Virus record (IMG/VR): IMGVR_UViG_3300038557_000055
Coordinates: 1 to 60,193 of that record
Length of the DNA: 60,193 nucleotides
DNA from: a virus
Reading direction: 5' to 3' (one strand)
Below, piece after piece: positions 32,714-41,858 of the stretch. Position 1 is the stretch's first letter, and every line of letters starts with the position of its first letter. The notes under the pieces were generated by a model. It ran no database searches, was not told where the DNA came from, and saw nothing but the letters and a program-made list of their open reading frames with translations. Made by a program: the position numbers and the translations under genes.

Positions 32714-34436
32714 GGACAAGGAGTACCCCGATTACGTCGGTATCGGCGTCGCCTATGCCGAACTGATCGCCAATGAGCAGATTCCGGCCTGCCGGTATCT
32801 CATCATGGCGGCCAAGCGGTTTTTGGCGATGTACGCCGAGGCCAAGGCCGGCGCGGGCGACATCTACTGGTCCGACGAGCACGCCATCGAGCCGTGCGCC
32901 TTCATCGAGACGCTGACCCACGTCAAAGGCGTCCTGGCGAAGGAGAAGATCCGGCTCGAAGCGTGGCAAATCTGGGTCGTTGTCGCGATCTACGGTTTTC
33001 GCTGGACCGACACGGGCGATCGCGTCGTCAACATTGCCCAGCTCGAGATCACTCGAAAGCAGGGCAAGTCGCTTCTGGCCGCCGGCATCGCGCTCTACGA
33101 GCTCGGCCCGAACGCCTACATCGGCGACGACCTCTACATCATCGCTCCCACCGCGGCCCTGGCACAGAAGGTGCTGGAGCCGATGAAGAAGATGGTGGAG
33201 TACAACCCGTCTCTGAAGGAGCATTACGGCATCGTCGCTCTGAACGAGCGGATCGATGTAGCCCAAACCGAGAGCTACGCGACGATCCTGTCCTCATCGG
33301 GCAAGAAACAGGATGGTCACGACCCAAAGGTGGTGATCGCGGACGAATTCCACTCGCTGCCGGCGTCGATCTTCAACGTCATGAAGTCATCGCAAGGCGC
33401 TCGGCCGGAGAGCTTGTTCCTCGAGATCGGATCGGCGGGGTACAACGCCTTCGGTGTGGGCTGGGACGAGCGAAACCTCGGCATAGAGGTCTTGGAGGGC
33501 AAGCGCAGCCGGCCGGAGCTGTTCGTAGCGCTCTGGACCATCGATCCGGAGGATCACGGCAACTGGCGCAGCGAGCGCGTCATCCGGAAGTGCAACCCGA
33601 ATTTCGGCATCTCGACCCCGAAGCGGAAGGTTCTTCAGGAAGTCGAGGAAATCTACACAAATCCGCGGAACAAGAACGAGACTCTGCGCACCAGGTTCAA
33701 CATCTGGGGTCTTGGCGAGAGCCGGATCATTTCAGCGGACCAGTGGGCCTCTTGTGAGCTGAAGGGCATCACGCGGAAGGACTTCAAGGGCGATTCCTGC
33801 TGGATCGGCGTGGATCTTGCGACCCGAAACGACATGGTTTGCTGGGTTGCGGAGTTCGAGCTCGACGATTTCGTCGTTTTCTTCGCAAAACACTATGTTC
33901 CGGAGCATGGACCTTGGCGTGATGACGAAGAGGTCCGCGATATCTACCAGAAATGGCACGAAGACGGGATTTTGACCTTCACGCCCGGCTCGTTCCACAC
34001 CTACACGGAAATTGAGGCTGATCTGCTCGATCTCTGCGACTTCCACAAGGTCGAGATGATCGCGATCGACGACCGTGAAGCCAACGCCATGATGGGCGCC
34101 CTGGCGAAAAAGGGGAAGCCGGTCGTTTCGTTCCGGAAGAACGCCACGAACTACTCTGAGCCGTGCAAGGACATCATCGCCCGGGCGGTGGGGAAGTCGA
34201 AGGGGCTGGCCCACGACGGCAACGAGGTCTTGGCCTGGAACGTCGAGAACGTGATTGGCGGCTTCAATACCGCCGAGCTCATCCTTCCGAAGAAGGTCAC
34301 TGAGCACTCGCCGATGAAGATCGACGGGTTCGACGGCATGTGCATGGCTCACGCCTGCTACATGCAGCAAGTCGACCCGAAGAAAGTCATGAAGCCCCAG
34401 CCGATGATTGCTCGCGGCATGCGCGTGTTGGACTGA
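32646..34436 (+). CDS. terL: Terminase large subunit
   Basis: A 596-residue protein if GTG 32646 is used; an ATG at 32613 in the same frame is the alternative. ATPase motifs are EITRKQGKS (Walker A-like, near residue 134) and VVIADEFH (Walker B, near 229). The nuclease half begins with GVDLAT (near 388) and has MIAIDDREA further on. The arrangement is that of HK97/Terminase_1 proteins. It pumps DNA into the prohead and cuts the concatemer. Confidence 0.93.
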   Translation: MSKLIQRLGSRDELETGATVKIEDKEYPDYVGIGVAYAELIANEQIPACRYLIMAAKRFLAMYAEAKAGAGDIYWSDEHAIEPCAFIETLTHVKGVLAKEKIRLEAWQIWVVVAIYGFRWTDTGDRVVNIAQLEITRKQGKSLLAAGIALYELGPNAYIGDDLYIIAPTAALAQKVLEPMKKMVEYNPSLKEHYGIVALNERIDVAQTESYATILSSSGKKQDGHDPKVVIADEFHSLPASIFNVMKSSQGARPESLFLEIGSAGYNAFGVGWDERNLGIEVLEGKRSRPELFVALWTIDPEDHGNWRSERVIRKCNPNFGISTPKRKVLQEVEEIYTNPRNKNETLRTRFNIWGLGESRIISADQWASCELKGITRKDFKGDSCWIGVDLATRNDMVCWVAEFELDDFVVFFAKHYVPEHGPWRDDEEVRDIYQKWHEDGILTFTPGSFHTYTEIEADLLDLCDFHKVEMIAIDDREANAMMGALAKKGKPVVSFRKNATNYSEPCKDIIARAVGKSKGLAHDGNEVLAWNVENVIGGFNTAELILPKKVTEHSPMKIDGFDGMCMAHACYMQQVDPKKVMKPQPMIARGMRVLD

Positions 34437-34437
34437 T

Positions 34438-35802
34438 ATGGCCAAAAAGTCGACGAAAAGCACCGGGATGGCTGTCCGCTCCGGCAGCGACGGGCCGTGG
34501 TCCACGGTCCAGCTCGGTGATCGCTACTCGAAGGGTCTATACGTCTTCGGCACGCGCCAGCAGCTTTTCACGCTGTCGGTGAGCCTGCTTTGCATCGACG
34601 TGCTGCAGCAGGATGTCTCGAAAACGCCGTTTGAGCTCCGTCGCCGGGTCGCCGGTGGTGACGTTGCCGTGCCGGCGAACGAACATCCCGTCGCGGCGCT
34701 GTTGAGCGAGCCAAGTGAGTATTATGGCCCGAAAGAGTTCATGCGCATGCTCACGGCTCATCTGGTTACGGCCAGTGAGCATTTTGTAGCCATCCGTCGC
34801 GATCTAAGCGGAATTGGCGGTGGTGCTCCTTTGGAAATGCAGGGCATCCCGCGTCGTCAGACTGACGTTCGCACAGAGCCTGAGAACCGCCGCTACTTTT
34901 ACTATTTCCACCCAGGCTCGCTACACGAAATGGCGCAGTACGGCTGGGCGCGAGGCGGGCTGACAGATAAAGACGTCGCACACCTGCGAAAGAGGTCGCT
35001 CAACGGCATTGATGCCCTCGCGACTTCGCAGCTCATGAAGTCGACGCTCGACCTGCTCGAAGACATGCAGGAGTTCCAGTCCGGGATCTTCGCCAACGGC
35101 GGCATGCCGATCATGGCGTTCGCCTTCCCGGAAGGAATGACCGATGAACAGTTCAAGCGGCTCAACACGGACCTACGATCGGCCGCTGACAAGGCTCGGC
35201 GCGAGGGCAAGCCCTTCATCCTCGAGGGCGCCGACGGCAACGTTCCCCAGGTCCACAAGGTTTCGCTCTCAGCGGTTGATACGGAGTTTGTGAAGGCTCA
35301 CGCGTCGGCTGGGCTGGAGGCAACACGGTATTTCCGCGTGCCGCCGCACAAGGTCTATCTGACCGAGACGATCAAGTACGACAATCTGGCCGCTGAAGAG
35401 CGCCGATATGTCGACGAGGCTCTATGCCCGATCTTCGAGGTGGTCGAGGAGGGGTTCGGCAAGGTTCTGCTGACCAAGGAAGAGCGCCGAGAGTTCTTTT
35501 TCAGGTTCGACCGCGAGCAGGCTTACACCTCCGACCCCGAAATTCGCCAGAAGATCATCGAAAGTCGCTGGAAATCGGGGCTGATCACCAAAAACGAGGC
35601 CCGGAAAGCCAATGGGCTGAATGCCATCGGCGACGCGGGCGAGGTCTACATGGTTTCGGGCAATTTCGTGCTCACCGACCTCAATAACGAGGTGATCCTG
35701 AAGGCCGGCGGCAATCAGCCGGGTTCGGACGAGACCAATGCGCCGGCCGAGCAGAAAACGGCCGAAATCGAACAAGCCCGCCACCTCAAAGTGGTGAAAT
35801 AG
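34438..35802 (+). CDS. Portal protein, HK97 family
   Basis: A 454-residue protein whose ATG overlaps the terminase end. Typical portal segments are visible: NEHPVAALLSEPSEYYGPKE, YYFHPGSLHEMA, and VPPHKVYLTETIKYDNLAAE followed by a C-terminal barrel and clip. It forms the dodecameric DNA channel at the capsid vertex. Length is normal for the family. Confidence 0.92.
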   Translation: MAKKSTKSTGMAVRSGSDGPWSTVQLGDRYSKGLYVFGTRQQLFTLSVSLLCIDVLQQDVSKTPFELRRRVAGGDVAVPANEHPVAALLSEPSEYYGPKEFMRMLTAHLVTASEHFVAIRRDLSGIGGGAPLEMQGIPRRQTDVRTEPENRRYFYYFHPGSLHEMAQYGWARGGLTDKDVAHLRKRSLNGIDALATSQLMKSTLDLLEDMQEFQSGIFANGGMPIMAFAFPEGMTDEQFKRLNTDLRSAADKARREGKPFILEGADGNVPQVHKVSLSAVDTEFVKAHASAGLEATRYFRVPPHKVYLTETIKYDNLAAEERRYVDEALCPIFEVVEEGFGKVLLTKEERREFFFRFDREQAYTSDPEIRQKIIESRWKSGLITKNEARKANGLNAIGDAGEVYMVSGNFVLTDLNNEVILKAGGNQPGSDETNAPAEQKTAEIEQARHLKVVK

Positions 35803-35811
35803 GAGGCCACG

Positions 35812-36849
35812 ATGCCGAATATCAGCGTCGACGAGTACCTTTCGAAGCGCAGCTTGAGCGTCAATGAAGGTGTCGTCTACCGCGCGGCCAAAATGCCGAG
35901 GTCGTTCGACCAGGCGACGCGCTCCGCCACCTTCATCATGACCGACGAGACCACCGACAGTTACGGTGACACGGTGGTCGCCAAGGGCGCCGATCTCTCC
36001 CGGTTCGAGAACAACCCAATCTGCCTGCTCAACCACCGCTCCGATCTCATCCTCGGAACGTGGTCGGATGTCGCGCTGAAGTCCAAGCGCCTGGAAGGCA
36101 AGGCAACGCTGGCCGCCGAAGGCACCGCGCCGCATGTCGACATGAGCTACAACCTCATGTCTCAGGGCATCCTGCGCGCCGCATCGATCGGCTTCATGCC
36201 GAAGAAGCTGGAGCGGAAGCTCGACGAGAAGGGCGAGCCCACTTGGGCCTACAACATCCTCGAGTGGGAGCTCTATGAGTGCTCCATCGTCTCGATCCCT
36301 GCGAATCCGTCGGCGTTGGCCAAGTCGGTCAAGGACGGAAATGTCATGGCGCTCGATTTCATCGAGAGCGTGCTCGATACCTACGCGAAGACCGCTTCCG
36401 GGCTGATCGTGCCACTCGGCGAGCTTGAAGCGGCTCATCGAGACGCCACAGGCAACCGCACGATCATCACGCTTGACGCCAAGGTCGATGCGCCGACGTG
36501 GCTCGGCGAAGTCCGCCAGCTCACGGAACGCATGGAACGTGCTGCGAAGATCACCGGCGGTGACGAAGCCCCTGAAGTTCAGGAAGTCATCGTCGACGAA
36601 GTCGCAAAGGAACTGGAAGAGGGTGTTGAGCGCGCCCTTCAGGAAGTCCAGACCAAGATCGACGACATCCCGGAAGAGCAGGTTGAGCGCCGTGGAGCCT
36701 TCTCCAAGCTGATGGATGGCATCCGCGGCCTGATCAAGGGCAAGGATGCCGAGCCCGAGCCTGCTCCCGAAAAAGCCAATCCCGATGAGGTCGCAGCGCT
36801 GATGCGCGAGGCCGAAGAGATCGCAGCCCGTCACGTCGAGGCTGCCTGA
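35812..36849 (+). CDS. Prohead maturation protease (HK97-type) with C-terminal extension
   Basis: A 345-residue protein. The protease domain (residues 35-180) shows the histidine in LLNHRSDLILG, the serine in RAASIGFMP and the acid in YECSIVSIPANP. Beyond residue 180 is a long charged helical extension that could serve as a scaffold. The major capsid protein has its own delta-like helical N-terminus, so the protease should clip that during maturation. Confidence 0.9.
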   Translation: MPNISVDEYLSKRSLSVNEGVVYRAAKMPRSFDQATRSATFIMTDETTDSYGDTVVAKGADLSRFENNPICLLNHRSDLILGTWSDVALKSKRLEGKATLAAEGTAPHVDMSYNLMSQGILRAASIGFMPKKLERKLDEKGEPTWAYNILEWELYECSIVSIPANPSALAKSVKDGNVMALDFIESVLDTYAKTASGLIVPLGELEAAHRDATGNRTIITLDAKVDAPTWLGEVRQLTERMERAAKITGGDEAPEVQEVIVDEVAKELEEGVERALQEVQTKIDDIPEEQVERRGAFSKLMDGIRGLIKGKDAEPEPAPEKANPDEVAALMREAEEIAARHVEAA

Positions 36850-36852
36850 CCA

Positions 36853-36868
36853 ATCGGGGCGACCCGAT
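36853..36868 (+). other. Small GNRA hairpin
   Basis: ATCGGG-GCGA-CCCGAT is a perfect 6-bp stem with a GNRA-type tetraloop, in the leader between the protease and capsid genes, 26 bases before the terminator hairpin. Possibly an mRNA stability element. Confidence 0.45.
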
Positions 36869-36894
36869 AAACCGATCCGCGAGGATCACAACCG

Positions 36895-36919
36895 AACCCG
36901 CCCTTCGTGGCGGGTTTTT
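36895..36919 (+). terminator. Intrinsic terminator before the major capsid gene
   Basis: AACCCGCC-CTTCGT-GGCGGGTT followed by TTT (then CTTTG). It lies 22 bases before the capsid start codon, leaving no room for a promoter after it. Transcription must read through, so it may attenuate, or protect the capsid mRNA after processing. Confidence 0.75.
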
Positions 36920-36941
36920 CTTTGAGCGAAAGGATCGAGAA

Positions 36942-38264
36942 ATGACTCTCGAACAGCTTCGTAAGGCCCTCGCGGATCTGGTGAAGGGCCTGGACGCACT
37001 CAAGACCAAGGCCATGGCGGCCGAGGCCACGGTGGAAGACGCCACCGCGCTGAAGAATGCTCTGAAGGATATCAAGGATCTCGAGGCGAAGATCGCCGAT
37101 GCGGTCGAAGCCGACGAGGCGATCAAGCGCAACTCTCAGCCGGCCAACACTCAGGTCGACAACCAGCAGCGCACCGCGGCCGAACCCAAGCACCCCAACA
37201 CCACGGCTCAGAAGCTCGGTCTGGTCATGGCCGGCATGGTGAAGGCTCACCGCGAGAAGGGCATCAAAGGCCCGGGCGCGGCCCTGGAAGGCATCCGGAG
37301 CCTCGGTCATGAGCGTCTGGCCGACGAACTGCACGCCGAGCAGCGCGCCCTGAACTCGGTCAATGGTGCCAACGGCGGCGTTGTCATCGGTGAGAACTTC
37401 GCACCGGACATCATCCCGCTGCTGTATCCGATGTCGTCTTTCATGGCGGGCAATCCGACCGAACTCCCGATGCCGGGCGGTAATTACCGTCAGGCGGCGG
37501 GTGCGACTGGTGCAGTGGCGTCGTACGGCGGTGAAGGCACCGATATCAGCGTCAGCCAGCCGACGTTCCGTGATCTGAAGATGACGGCGCACCGCCTGGG
37601 CGGCATCGTGCCGATCACCAACCAGCTCATCCGCTACTCGCTGGGCTCGGCCGAGCAGTTCGCCCGGAACGATCTGGCGATGGCGATGTCGACCAAGCTG
37701 GACACGGTGGGCTACCTTGGCCTTGGTCTCAACGATGATCCGGTTGGTATCTTCAACCAGCCCGGCGTGTTCAGCACCCCTGCCAACGCCAGCACAACCC
37801 CGACGATGCAGCAGGTCGATGCCGACGCTCGCAAGCTGCTGAACCGCGTCGCTCGGTATCCCGTTCTGCTGCTCGGCCTGGAGTGGCGCATGTCGGTGTC
37901 GACCATCGGCTATCTGCAGGACATGCGCGACGGCAACGGCAATCTGGTCTACCCGACGCTTCAGGGCGACAACCCGACTTGGAAGGGCTACCCGGTCCGT
38001 ATCGGCGGCACGTTCCCGGAAAACCTCGGCGCCGGCACGAACGAGACCTACCTGGCTCTCATCGCCTTCGGCCATGTGCTGTACGGCAACGCCAAGACCC
38101 TGGAACTGGCGGTGTCGGATGAGGCGTCGATCAAGGTCGGCTCGGACATGATCTCCATGTTCTCGACCGACAGCACCGCGATCCGCGCCACCATGGAGCA
38201 CGACTTCTCGACCCGCTACTTCGAGGCCGTGAACGTGCTCACCGGCGTGAAGTGGGGCCGATAA
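36942..38264 (+). CDS. Major capsid protein, HK97 fold
   Basis: A 440-residue protein. Residues 1-125 are helical and charged (delta-like scaffold, removed by the protease). The mature part starts around NGANGGVVIGENFAPDIIPL and shows HK97 landmarks: HRLGGIVPITNQLIRYS, LGLNDDPVGIFN and TKWKGYPV-like PTWKGYPVRIGG. GAAAGGATCGAGAA gives a strong ribosome site. Confidence 0.95.
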   Translation: MTLEQLRKALADLVKGLDALKTKAMAAEATVEDATALKNALKDIKDLEAKIADAVEADEAIKRNSQPANTQVDNQQRTAAEPKHPNTTAQKLGLVMAGMVKAHREKGIKGPGAALEGIRSLGHERLADELHAEQRALNSVNGANGGVVIGENFAPDIIPLLYPMSSFMAGNPTELPMPGGNYRQAAGATGAVASYGGEGTDISVSQPTFRDLKMTAHRLGGIVPITNQLIRYSLGSAEQFARNDLAMAMSTKLDTVGYLGLGLNDDPVGIFNQPGVFSTPANASTTPTMQQVDADARKLLNRVARYPVLLLGLEWRMSVSTIGYLQDMRDGNGNLVYPTLQGDNPTWKGYPVRIGGTFPENLGAGTNETYLALIAFGHVLYGNAKTLELAVSDEASIKVGSDMISMFSTDSTAIRATMEHDFSTRYFEAVNVLTGVKWGR

Positions 38265-38334
38265 GCCTTTCAACTCACAATCGAAACACGGCGGCGGCCA
38301 ATGACGGCTGCCGCCAATTCAAACGGAGATGACA

Positions 38335-38718
38335 ATGCAGACCAACGAATATGGCCTTGTCCCCGGCAAGGCGCTCAAGTCCTTCGAAATTTACAAGGGC
38401 GGCCAGCCCTGCGGGTTCGAACCGTCCATTGCGCTGAAGCTCCAGGCGCGCGGTGTTTGGGCTCCAACCAATCCGGAGAATGCGGCTGTTGGCACTGTTG
38501 CCAAAAAGGCTGCCGAAGTTGAGGCGAACGAGAGCGAGACTTTCGCCGTCGCTGTCGAGAGCGGAACGCTCCTCATCCCCAAGAACTGGCGCGAAGTGCA
38601 TCACGCAAAGCGCACGGCCTGGGCGAAGCAGATTTCCGGCGAGAAGGACATCAATGTCGCCCGGGCCGAAGAGATCATCGCCGAGGCGGTGAAATCCCAG
38701 GAACAGCCGGCGGAGTAA
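38335..38718 (+). CDS. Hypothetical structural-region protein
   Basis: A 127-residue protein. ATG 38335 is chosen because GGAG stands seven bases upstream; an ATG at 38329 is too close to it. Residues 10-45 (KSFEIYKGGQPCGFEPSIAL) and the acidic C-terminus have no known match for me. Between capsid and connector genes, it is likely a head accessory protein. Confidence 0.65.
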   Translation: MQTNEYGLVPGKALKSFEIYKGGQPCGFEPSIALKLQARGVWAPTNPENAAVGTVAKKAAEVEANESETFAVAVESGTLLIPKNWREVHHAKRTAWAKQISGEKDINVARAEEIIAEAVKSQEQPAE

Positions 38719-38766
38719 TCCGGCTTTCCACCCTTCCCGAAACCATCCTCTGAAAGGAGAGGCGCA

Positions 38767-39249
38767 ATGAATCGCGCAGACACGTTCAACGGCGGGTTCA
38801 ATGCCCGCTCCGCATTCGCCAGCCTGCAGACTGCAGTGGCCGCTGGCGCTGGCGACAACACCGAGGCTGATGGCGTCTACGTCAATCGCAAGGACGACAA
38901 GTCCGGCATCGCCATGTCGGCCAAGCTCATCATCTCGTACCGTGCGACCCTGACCGCTGCCGCGACGCTGTCGATCACGGCCAACATTCAGGATGATGCG
39001 GACGGTGCTGGCGTCGGCGTCGACTACGGTCCTGCATTTACCAAGACGGTCGTTGCGACTGGTGGTGCCGGTGGCTCTACGGAAAGCGGTACGATCGAAC
39101 TCGACTTCGATCTGGCCGCTGCCGAGCAGTATGTCCGTTCACAGATCACTCCCGACCTGTCGGCCGGCGCCACCGATACCGCTACGGTGTCGGCGGTGTG
39201 GGTGTTCTTCGGTGCCCAGAAGGGGCCGATGAGCAAGAGTGCGATCTGA
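38767..39249 (+). CDS. Probable head decoration protein
   Basis: A 160-residue, beta-rich, Ala/Gly/Thr-rich protein (LTAAATLSITANIQDDADGA then VDYGPAF). Composition and position just after the capsid genes suit a surface or decoration protein. No specific family is recognised. Confidence 0.6.
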   Translation: MNRADTFNGGFNARSAFASLQTAVAAGAGDNTEADGVYVNRKDDKSGIAMSAKLIISYRATLTAAATLSITANIQDDADGAGVGVDYGPAFTKTVVATGGAGGSTESGTIELDFDLAAAEQYVRSQITPDLSAGATDTATVSAVWVFFGAQKGPMSKSAI

Positions 39250-39360
39250 TGCACGACAACGATCGAGGCGCCGGCAACGGGTCGGCGTCTCATCTCACCC
39301 AAACGGCCCGGTACGCCGATCGCATGATCCGGCCCGGCCAGCTCACTGATCGAGGCAGCC

Positions 39361-39948
39361 ATGGACCTGACCGTGACAGTCGCTCCGGCGCTATTCTCGA
39401 TCGACAAGGAACTCGTGAAGGCAAACAAGCGCGTCCGCCACGCGAGTGAAAACGACCTGATCGATTTCTGGATCGCAGCGGCCGACCGCTACATCGAGAA
39501 ACGAACCAACCGGTCGCTCCTGACCCAAACCTTGAAGCTCAGGCTTCGTCGCATTCTCCCTACGGTCCAGTTGCCCCGGCCGCCGTTTCAGGACTTGGTT
39601 TCGATCACTGTAGCTCCGGCACAGGGTACGGCTCCGACAATCGACGTTTCGACGGTCAAGAACCGCATCGTCGACATGATCCCGGTGATCGATATCCCCG
39701 GCCTTCCCGAGGCTGATGGAACGATGGAGATCGAATACAAGGCGGGCTGGTCCGAGGCGGCCAAAGTGCCGGCCGATCTTCGCCTCGCTTCGCTGCAGCT
39801 TGCCAGCCATTGGATGACGAGCCGTGAAGCCGCTTTCATGGATCCGCGGATCATGACCGTCGAGAAGAAGATTGCGTTCGGCGTTGACCAGCTCGTAAAG
39901 GAACATCGGGTGATCAACGTCAACGAAGCCATCAACGGCGGCTACTGA
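39361..39948 (+). CDS. Head-tail connector protein (gp6-like)
   Basis: A 195-residue protein. The N-terminal helices (ENDLIDFWIAAADRYIEKRT) and the central beta part (LRLRRILPTVQLPRPPFQDL) match the DNA-packaging/connector proteins of HK97 and phiE125. It docks below the portal. The 110 bases before it have no supported gene. Confidence 0.8.
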   Translation: MDLTVTVAPALFSIDKELVKANKRVRHASENDLIDFWIAAADRYIEKRTNRSLLTQTLKLRLRRILPTVQLPRPPFQDLVSITVAPAQGTAPTIDVSTVKNRIVDMIPVIDIPGLPEADGTMEIEYKAGWSEAAKVPADLRLASLQLASHWMTSREAAFMDPRIMTVEKKIAFGVDQLVKEHRVINVNEAINGGY

Positions 39949-40346
39949 TGATCCCCTCTCGTCATCCGAACCTGGTGCTGATCCAGCACACCGTAAAAAG
40001 CGGTGAGTTTGGAGACCAGTTTTCGTGGGTCGAATTCCGCCAGGTGTGGGTCTCCATCAATCCGAACCGGGGCCGTGAGGTCTTCGCCGGTCAGGAGCTT
40101 CAGGCCGCTGTGACACACACGATCCGCGGCGATTTCCTCGAACTCGAAGGCGTCGTTGAGAAGATGCGCCTCATCTACAACGACACGCACGAATACGGCC
40201 CGTCTCCCGCGGTCATCCGGCCCGACAGTGAGGTTTTCGACATCCTGGCTGTCATGCCGAATTACGACGGCCGAGACGACGTAATGATGCAGGTGAAACT
40301 GATCACGCGGCGCTTCGCCGACCTTCCCATCGACATCCCCGCTTAG
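39948..40346 (+). CDS. Head closure protein (head-tail joining family)
   Basis: A 132-residue beta-rich protein with a TGATG start. EFRQVWVSINPNRGREVFAG followed by VTHTIRGDFLE is characteristic of the Phage_H_T_join family (SPP1 gp16-like). It closes the portal channel after packaging. Confidence 0.8.
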   Translation: MIPSRHPNLVLIQHTVKSGEFGDQFSWVEFRQVWVSINPNRGREVFAGQELQAAVTHTIRGDFLELEGVVEKMRLIYNDTHEYGPSPAVIRPDSEVFDILAVMPNYDGRDDVMMQVKLITRRFADLPIDIPA

Positions 40347-40359
40347 AAAGGAACTCGAC

Positions 40360-40719
40360 ATGGCTGCGATCTCTCTGGTCAAGCCGACGGCCAAAGGCGC
40401 CGTCGTTACGCGCGTCGCTTCCACCCCGGCAGGCGACACTGTCCCGTCCACGGGTGGCGACATCCTGCTGCACTTCGAAAATGGGCACGCCTCCTCCATC
40501 ACTGTGACGATCGCGCCGACCAAGCTCACCGGCAATCTGCCTGGGGCCGGTCCTGTCGACGTTCCAACGCGCACCTTGGTCCTTGCGGCCGGCGACGAAG
40601 GGGCGATCCGCTTCCGTGGCGGGGATGCCGGCTCTTACACCAATGCGCAGCGCCAAATCCCGATTACCTATACCGGCGGCAATGCTCTGCTGACCGTGAT
40701 GGCGCTCGATCTGAGCTGA
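40360..40719 (+). CDS. Beta-rich structural-region protein
   Basis: A 119-residue protein starting MAAISLVKPTAKGAVVTRVA, rich in Gly, Thr and Ala, with alternating hydrophobic strands throughout. It probably adopts an immunoglobulin-like or jelly-roll fold for decoration or neck stabilisation. No family is recognised. Confidence 0.6.
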   Translation: MAAISLVKPTAKGAVVTRVASTPAGDTVPSTGGDILLHFENGHASSITVTIAPTKLTGNLPGAGPVDVPTRTLVLAAGDEGAIRFRGGDAGSYTNAQRQIPITYTGGNALLTVMALDLS

Positions 40720-41165
40720 TGTCCAAGGTCACGGGATGGAAAGAGACGGCGCGGGCGATCCGTCGCGCTGCTCAGTTTCCCCGTGGCAAGGTGGGTGCAG
40801 CGTCGCGCAAGGCGCTGACCCCGATGCTGAACGCCAGCAAGGCGAACCTTCGGAAGAACAAGTCGTACAAGCGGGGCGTCCTCTCTCGATCGATGAGGAT
40901 CCGAGCTCTGAAATCGGGCTCGGCACTCAGCCAGTGGGTCGTGTCGGCAACGGGCAGGGGCGTCGCCATCTCCCACCTGGTGGAGCTTGGCACCCGTCCA
41001 CACTGGCAGCCGAAGCGCAACAGGATGCACCCCGGCGCCGATGCGAAGCCGTTCCTTGAGCCGGCATACTTGGCAACCGATGAGCTCGCGATCAAGATCA
41101 TGGCGGATGAGATCGGTGTGGGCTTGATTAAATTCGCTGCTTCAGTGGGTTATCGGGGCAAGTGA
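40719..41165 (+). CDS. Tail completion protein, HK97 gp10 family
   Basis: A 148-residue basic protein with a TGATG start. KALTPMLNASKANLRKNKSY, YKRGVLSRSMRIR and the HLVELGTRPHWQPK segment followed by AKPFLEPAY are the signature of HK97 gp10-type tail completion proteins. Confidence 0.85.
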   Translation: MSKVTGWKETARAIRRAAQFPRGKVGAASRKALTPMLNASKANLRKNKSYKRGVLSRSMRIRALKSGSALSQWVVSATGRGVAISHLVELGTRPHWQPKRNRMHPGADAKPFLEPAYLATDELAIKIMADEIGVGLIKFAASVGYRGK

Positions 41166-41564
41166 ATGGAAATTCTCGATGTCTACCGTGGCTTGCTCTT
41201 GGCGACGCCAGCGGTGCACTCTCAGATGAAGGGCACCTATAACCTCTTCGTCGCGGCGCAAGGTGATCTCCGGCCGAACATGGTGCTGCAGCTCGGCGAT
41301 TCTGGCGAAGATTACACCCATCAGGGTACGAGCGGCGTTGTTGACGCCGAGGTAATCCTCATCAGCCGCGGGGACACGTCAGCCGCCGCCAGTCAGCTCG
41401 CTAAGGCGGTTCATGACACGGTCAAAAACTTCACCGGCACATTGCGCGGTATCGAAGTTCAATTGACCGAGGCGATGTCGACGAAGTCCAGCTACGACGC
41501 CACGAACAAAGTGTTCGAGATCACCAGCACCTACACCAGCTTCTACAGAAAGGTCTCGCCATGA
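41166..41564 (+). CDS. Tail terminator-like protein (DUF3168)
   Basis: A 132-residue protein that follows the gp10-like gene directly. The pattern is that of DUF3168 tail completion or terminator proteins: an N-terminal helix with LLLATPAV, central VVDAEVILISRGDTSAAASQ and a final beta strand. It caps the tail tube at the head end. Confidence 0.75.
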   Translation: MEILDVYRGLLLATPAVHSQMKGTYNLFVAAQGDLRPNMVLQLGDSGEDYTHQGTSGVVDAEVILISRGDTSAAASQLAKAVHDTVKNFTGTLRGIEVQLTEAMSTKSSYDATNKVFEITSTYTSFYRKVSP

Positions 41565-41791
41565 CGAAGAAACAATCGTCGCTGCCGGAGAAGTTCGCAA
41601 CCTTCGAGCAGAACATGAGCGCCAAGGAGGCTGAGAATACCAAGCCTGTTGGCGGAATGGTCGAAGTCACCTGGGCCGGTGAGAAGATGTGGTCTTGCTC
41701 GCGCTGCAACGACACGACGTTCAACGAGTTCCAGGCCAAGACCCACACCTGCAAGACTGTCCGACGCGCCGACGACGAAGACGGCGAGTAG
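41561..41791 (+). CDS. Small zinc-finger-like protein
   Basis: A 76-residue protein with an ATGA start. A single C2HC-like finger is visible: CSRCNDTTFNEFQAKTHTC. This is unusual inside a tail-gene cluster. It may be regulatory; no evidence beyond the motif. Confidence 0.65.
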   Translation: MTKKQSSLPEKFATFEQNMSAKEAENTKPVGGMVEVTWAGEKMWSCSRCNDTTFNEFQAKTHTCKTVRRADDEDGE

Positions 41792-41817
41792 CCCTCACGA
41801 AAACTGAAGCATCCGCC

Positions 41818-41840
41818 ACCCGCCGCAAGGCGGGTTTTTT
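41818..41840 (+). terminator. Intrinsic terminator before the major tail gene
   Basis: ACCCGCC-GCAA-GGCGGGT followed by TTTTT. It lies 18 bases before the tail tube start codon, the same arrangement as before the capsid gene. Confidence 0.8.
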
Positions 41841-41858
41841 GTTGGAAAGGAACTGACA

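Noticed and set aside
35422-38273. Two long minus-strand frames (470 and 480 codons)
   Set aside because: They are antisense to the prohead protease and major capsid genes and have no ribosome sites or known motifs.
39249-39449. Possible 66-residue gene in a TGATG overlap after the decoration-like gene
   Set aside because: The overlap is attractive, but the frame runs 89 bases into the connector gene and the protein is disordered and basic, like a random frame.
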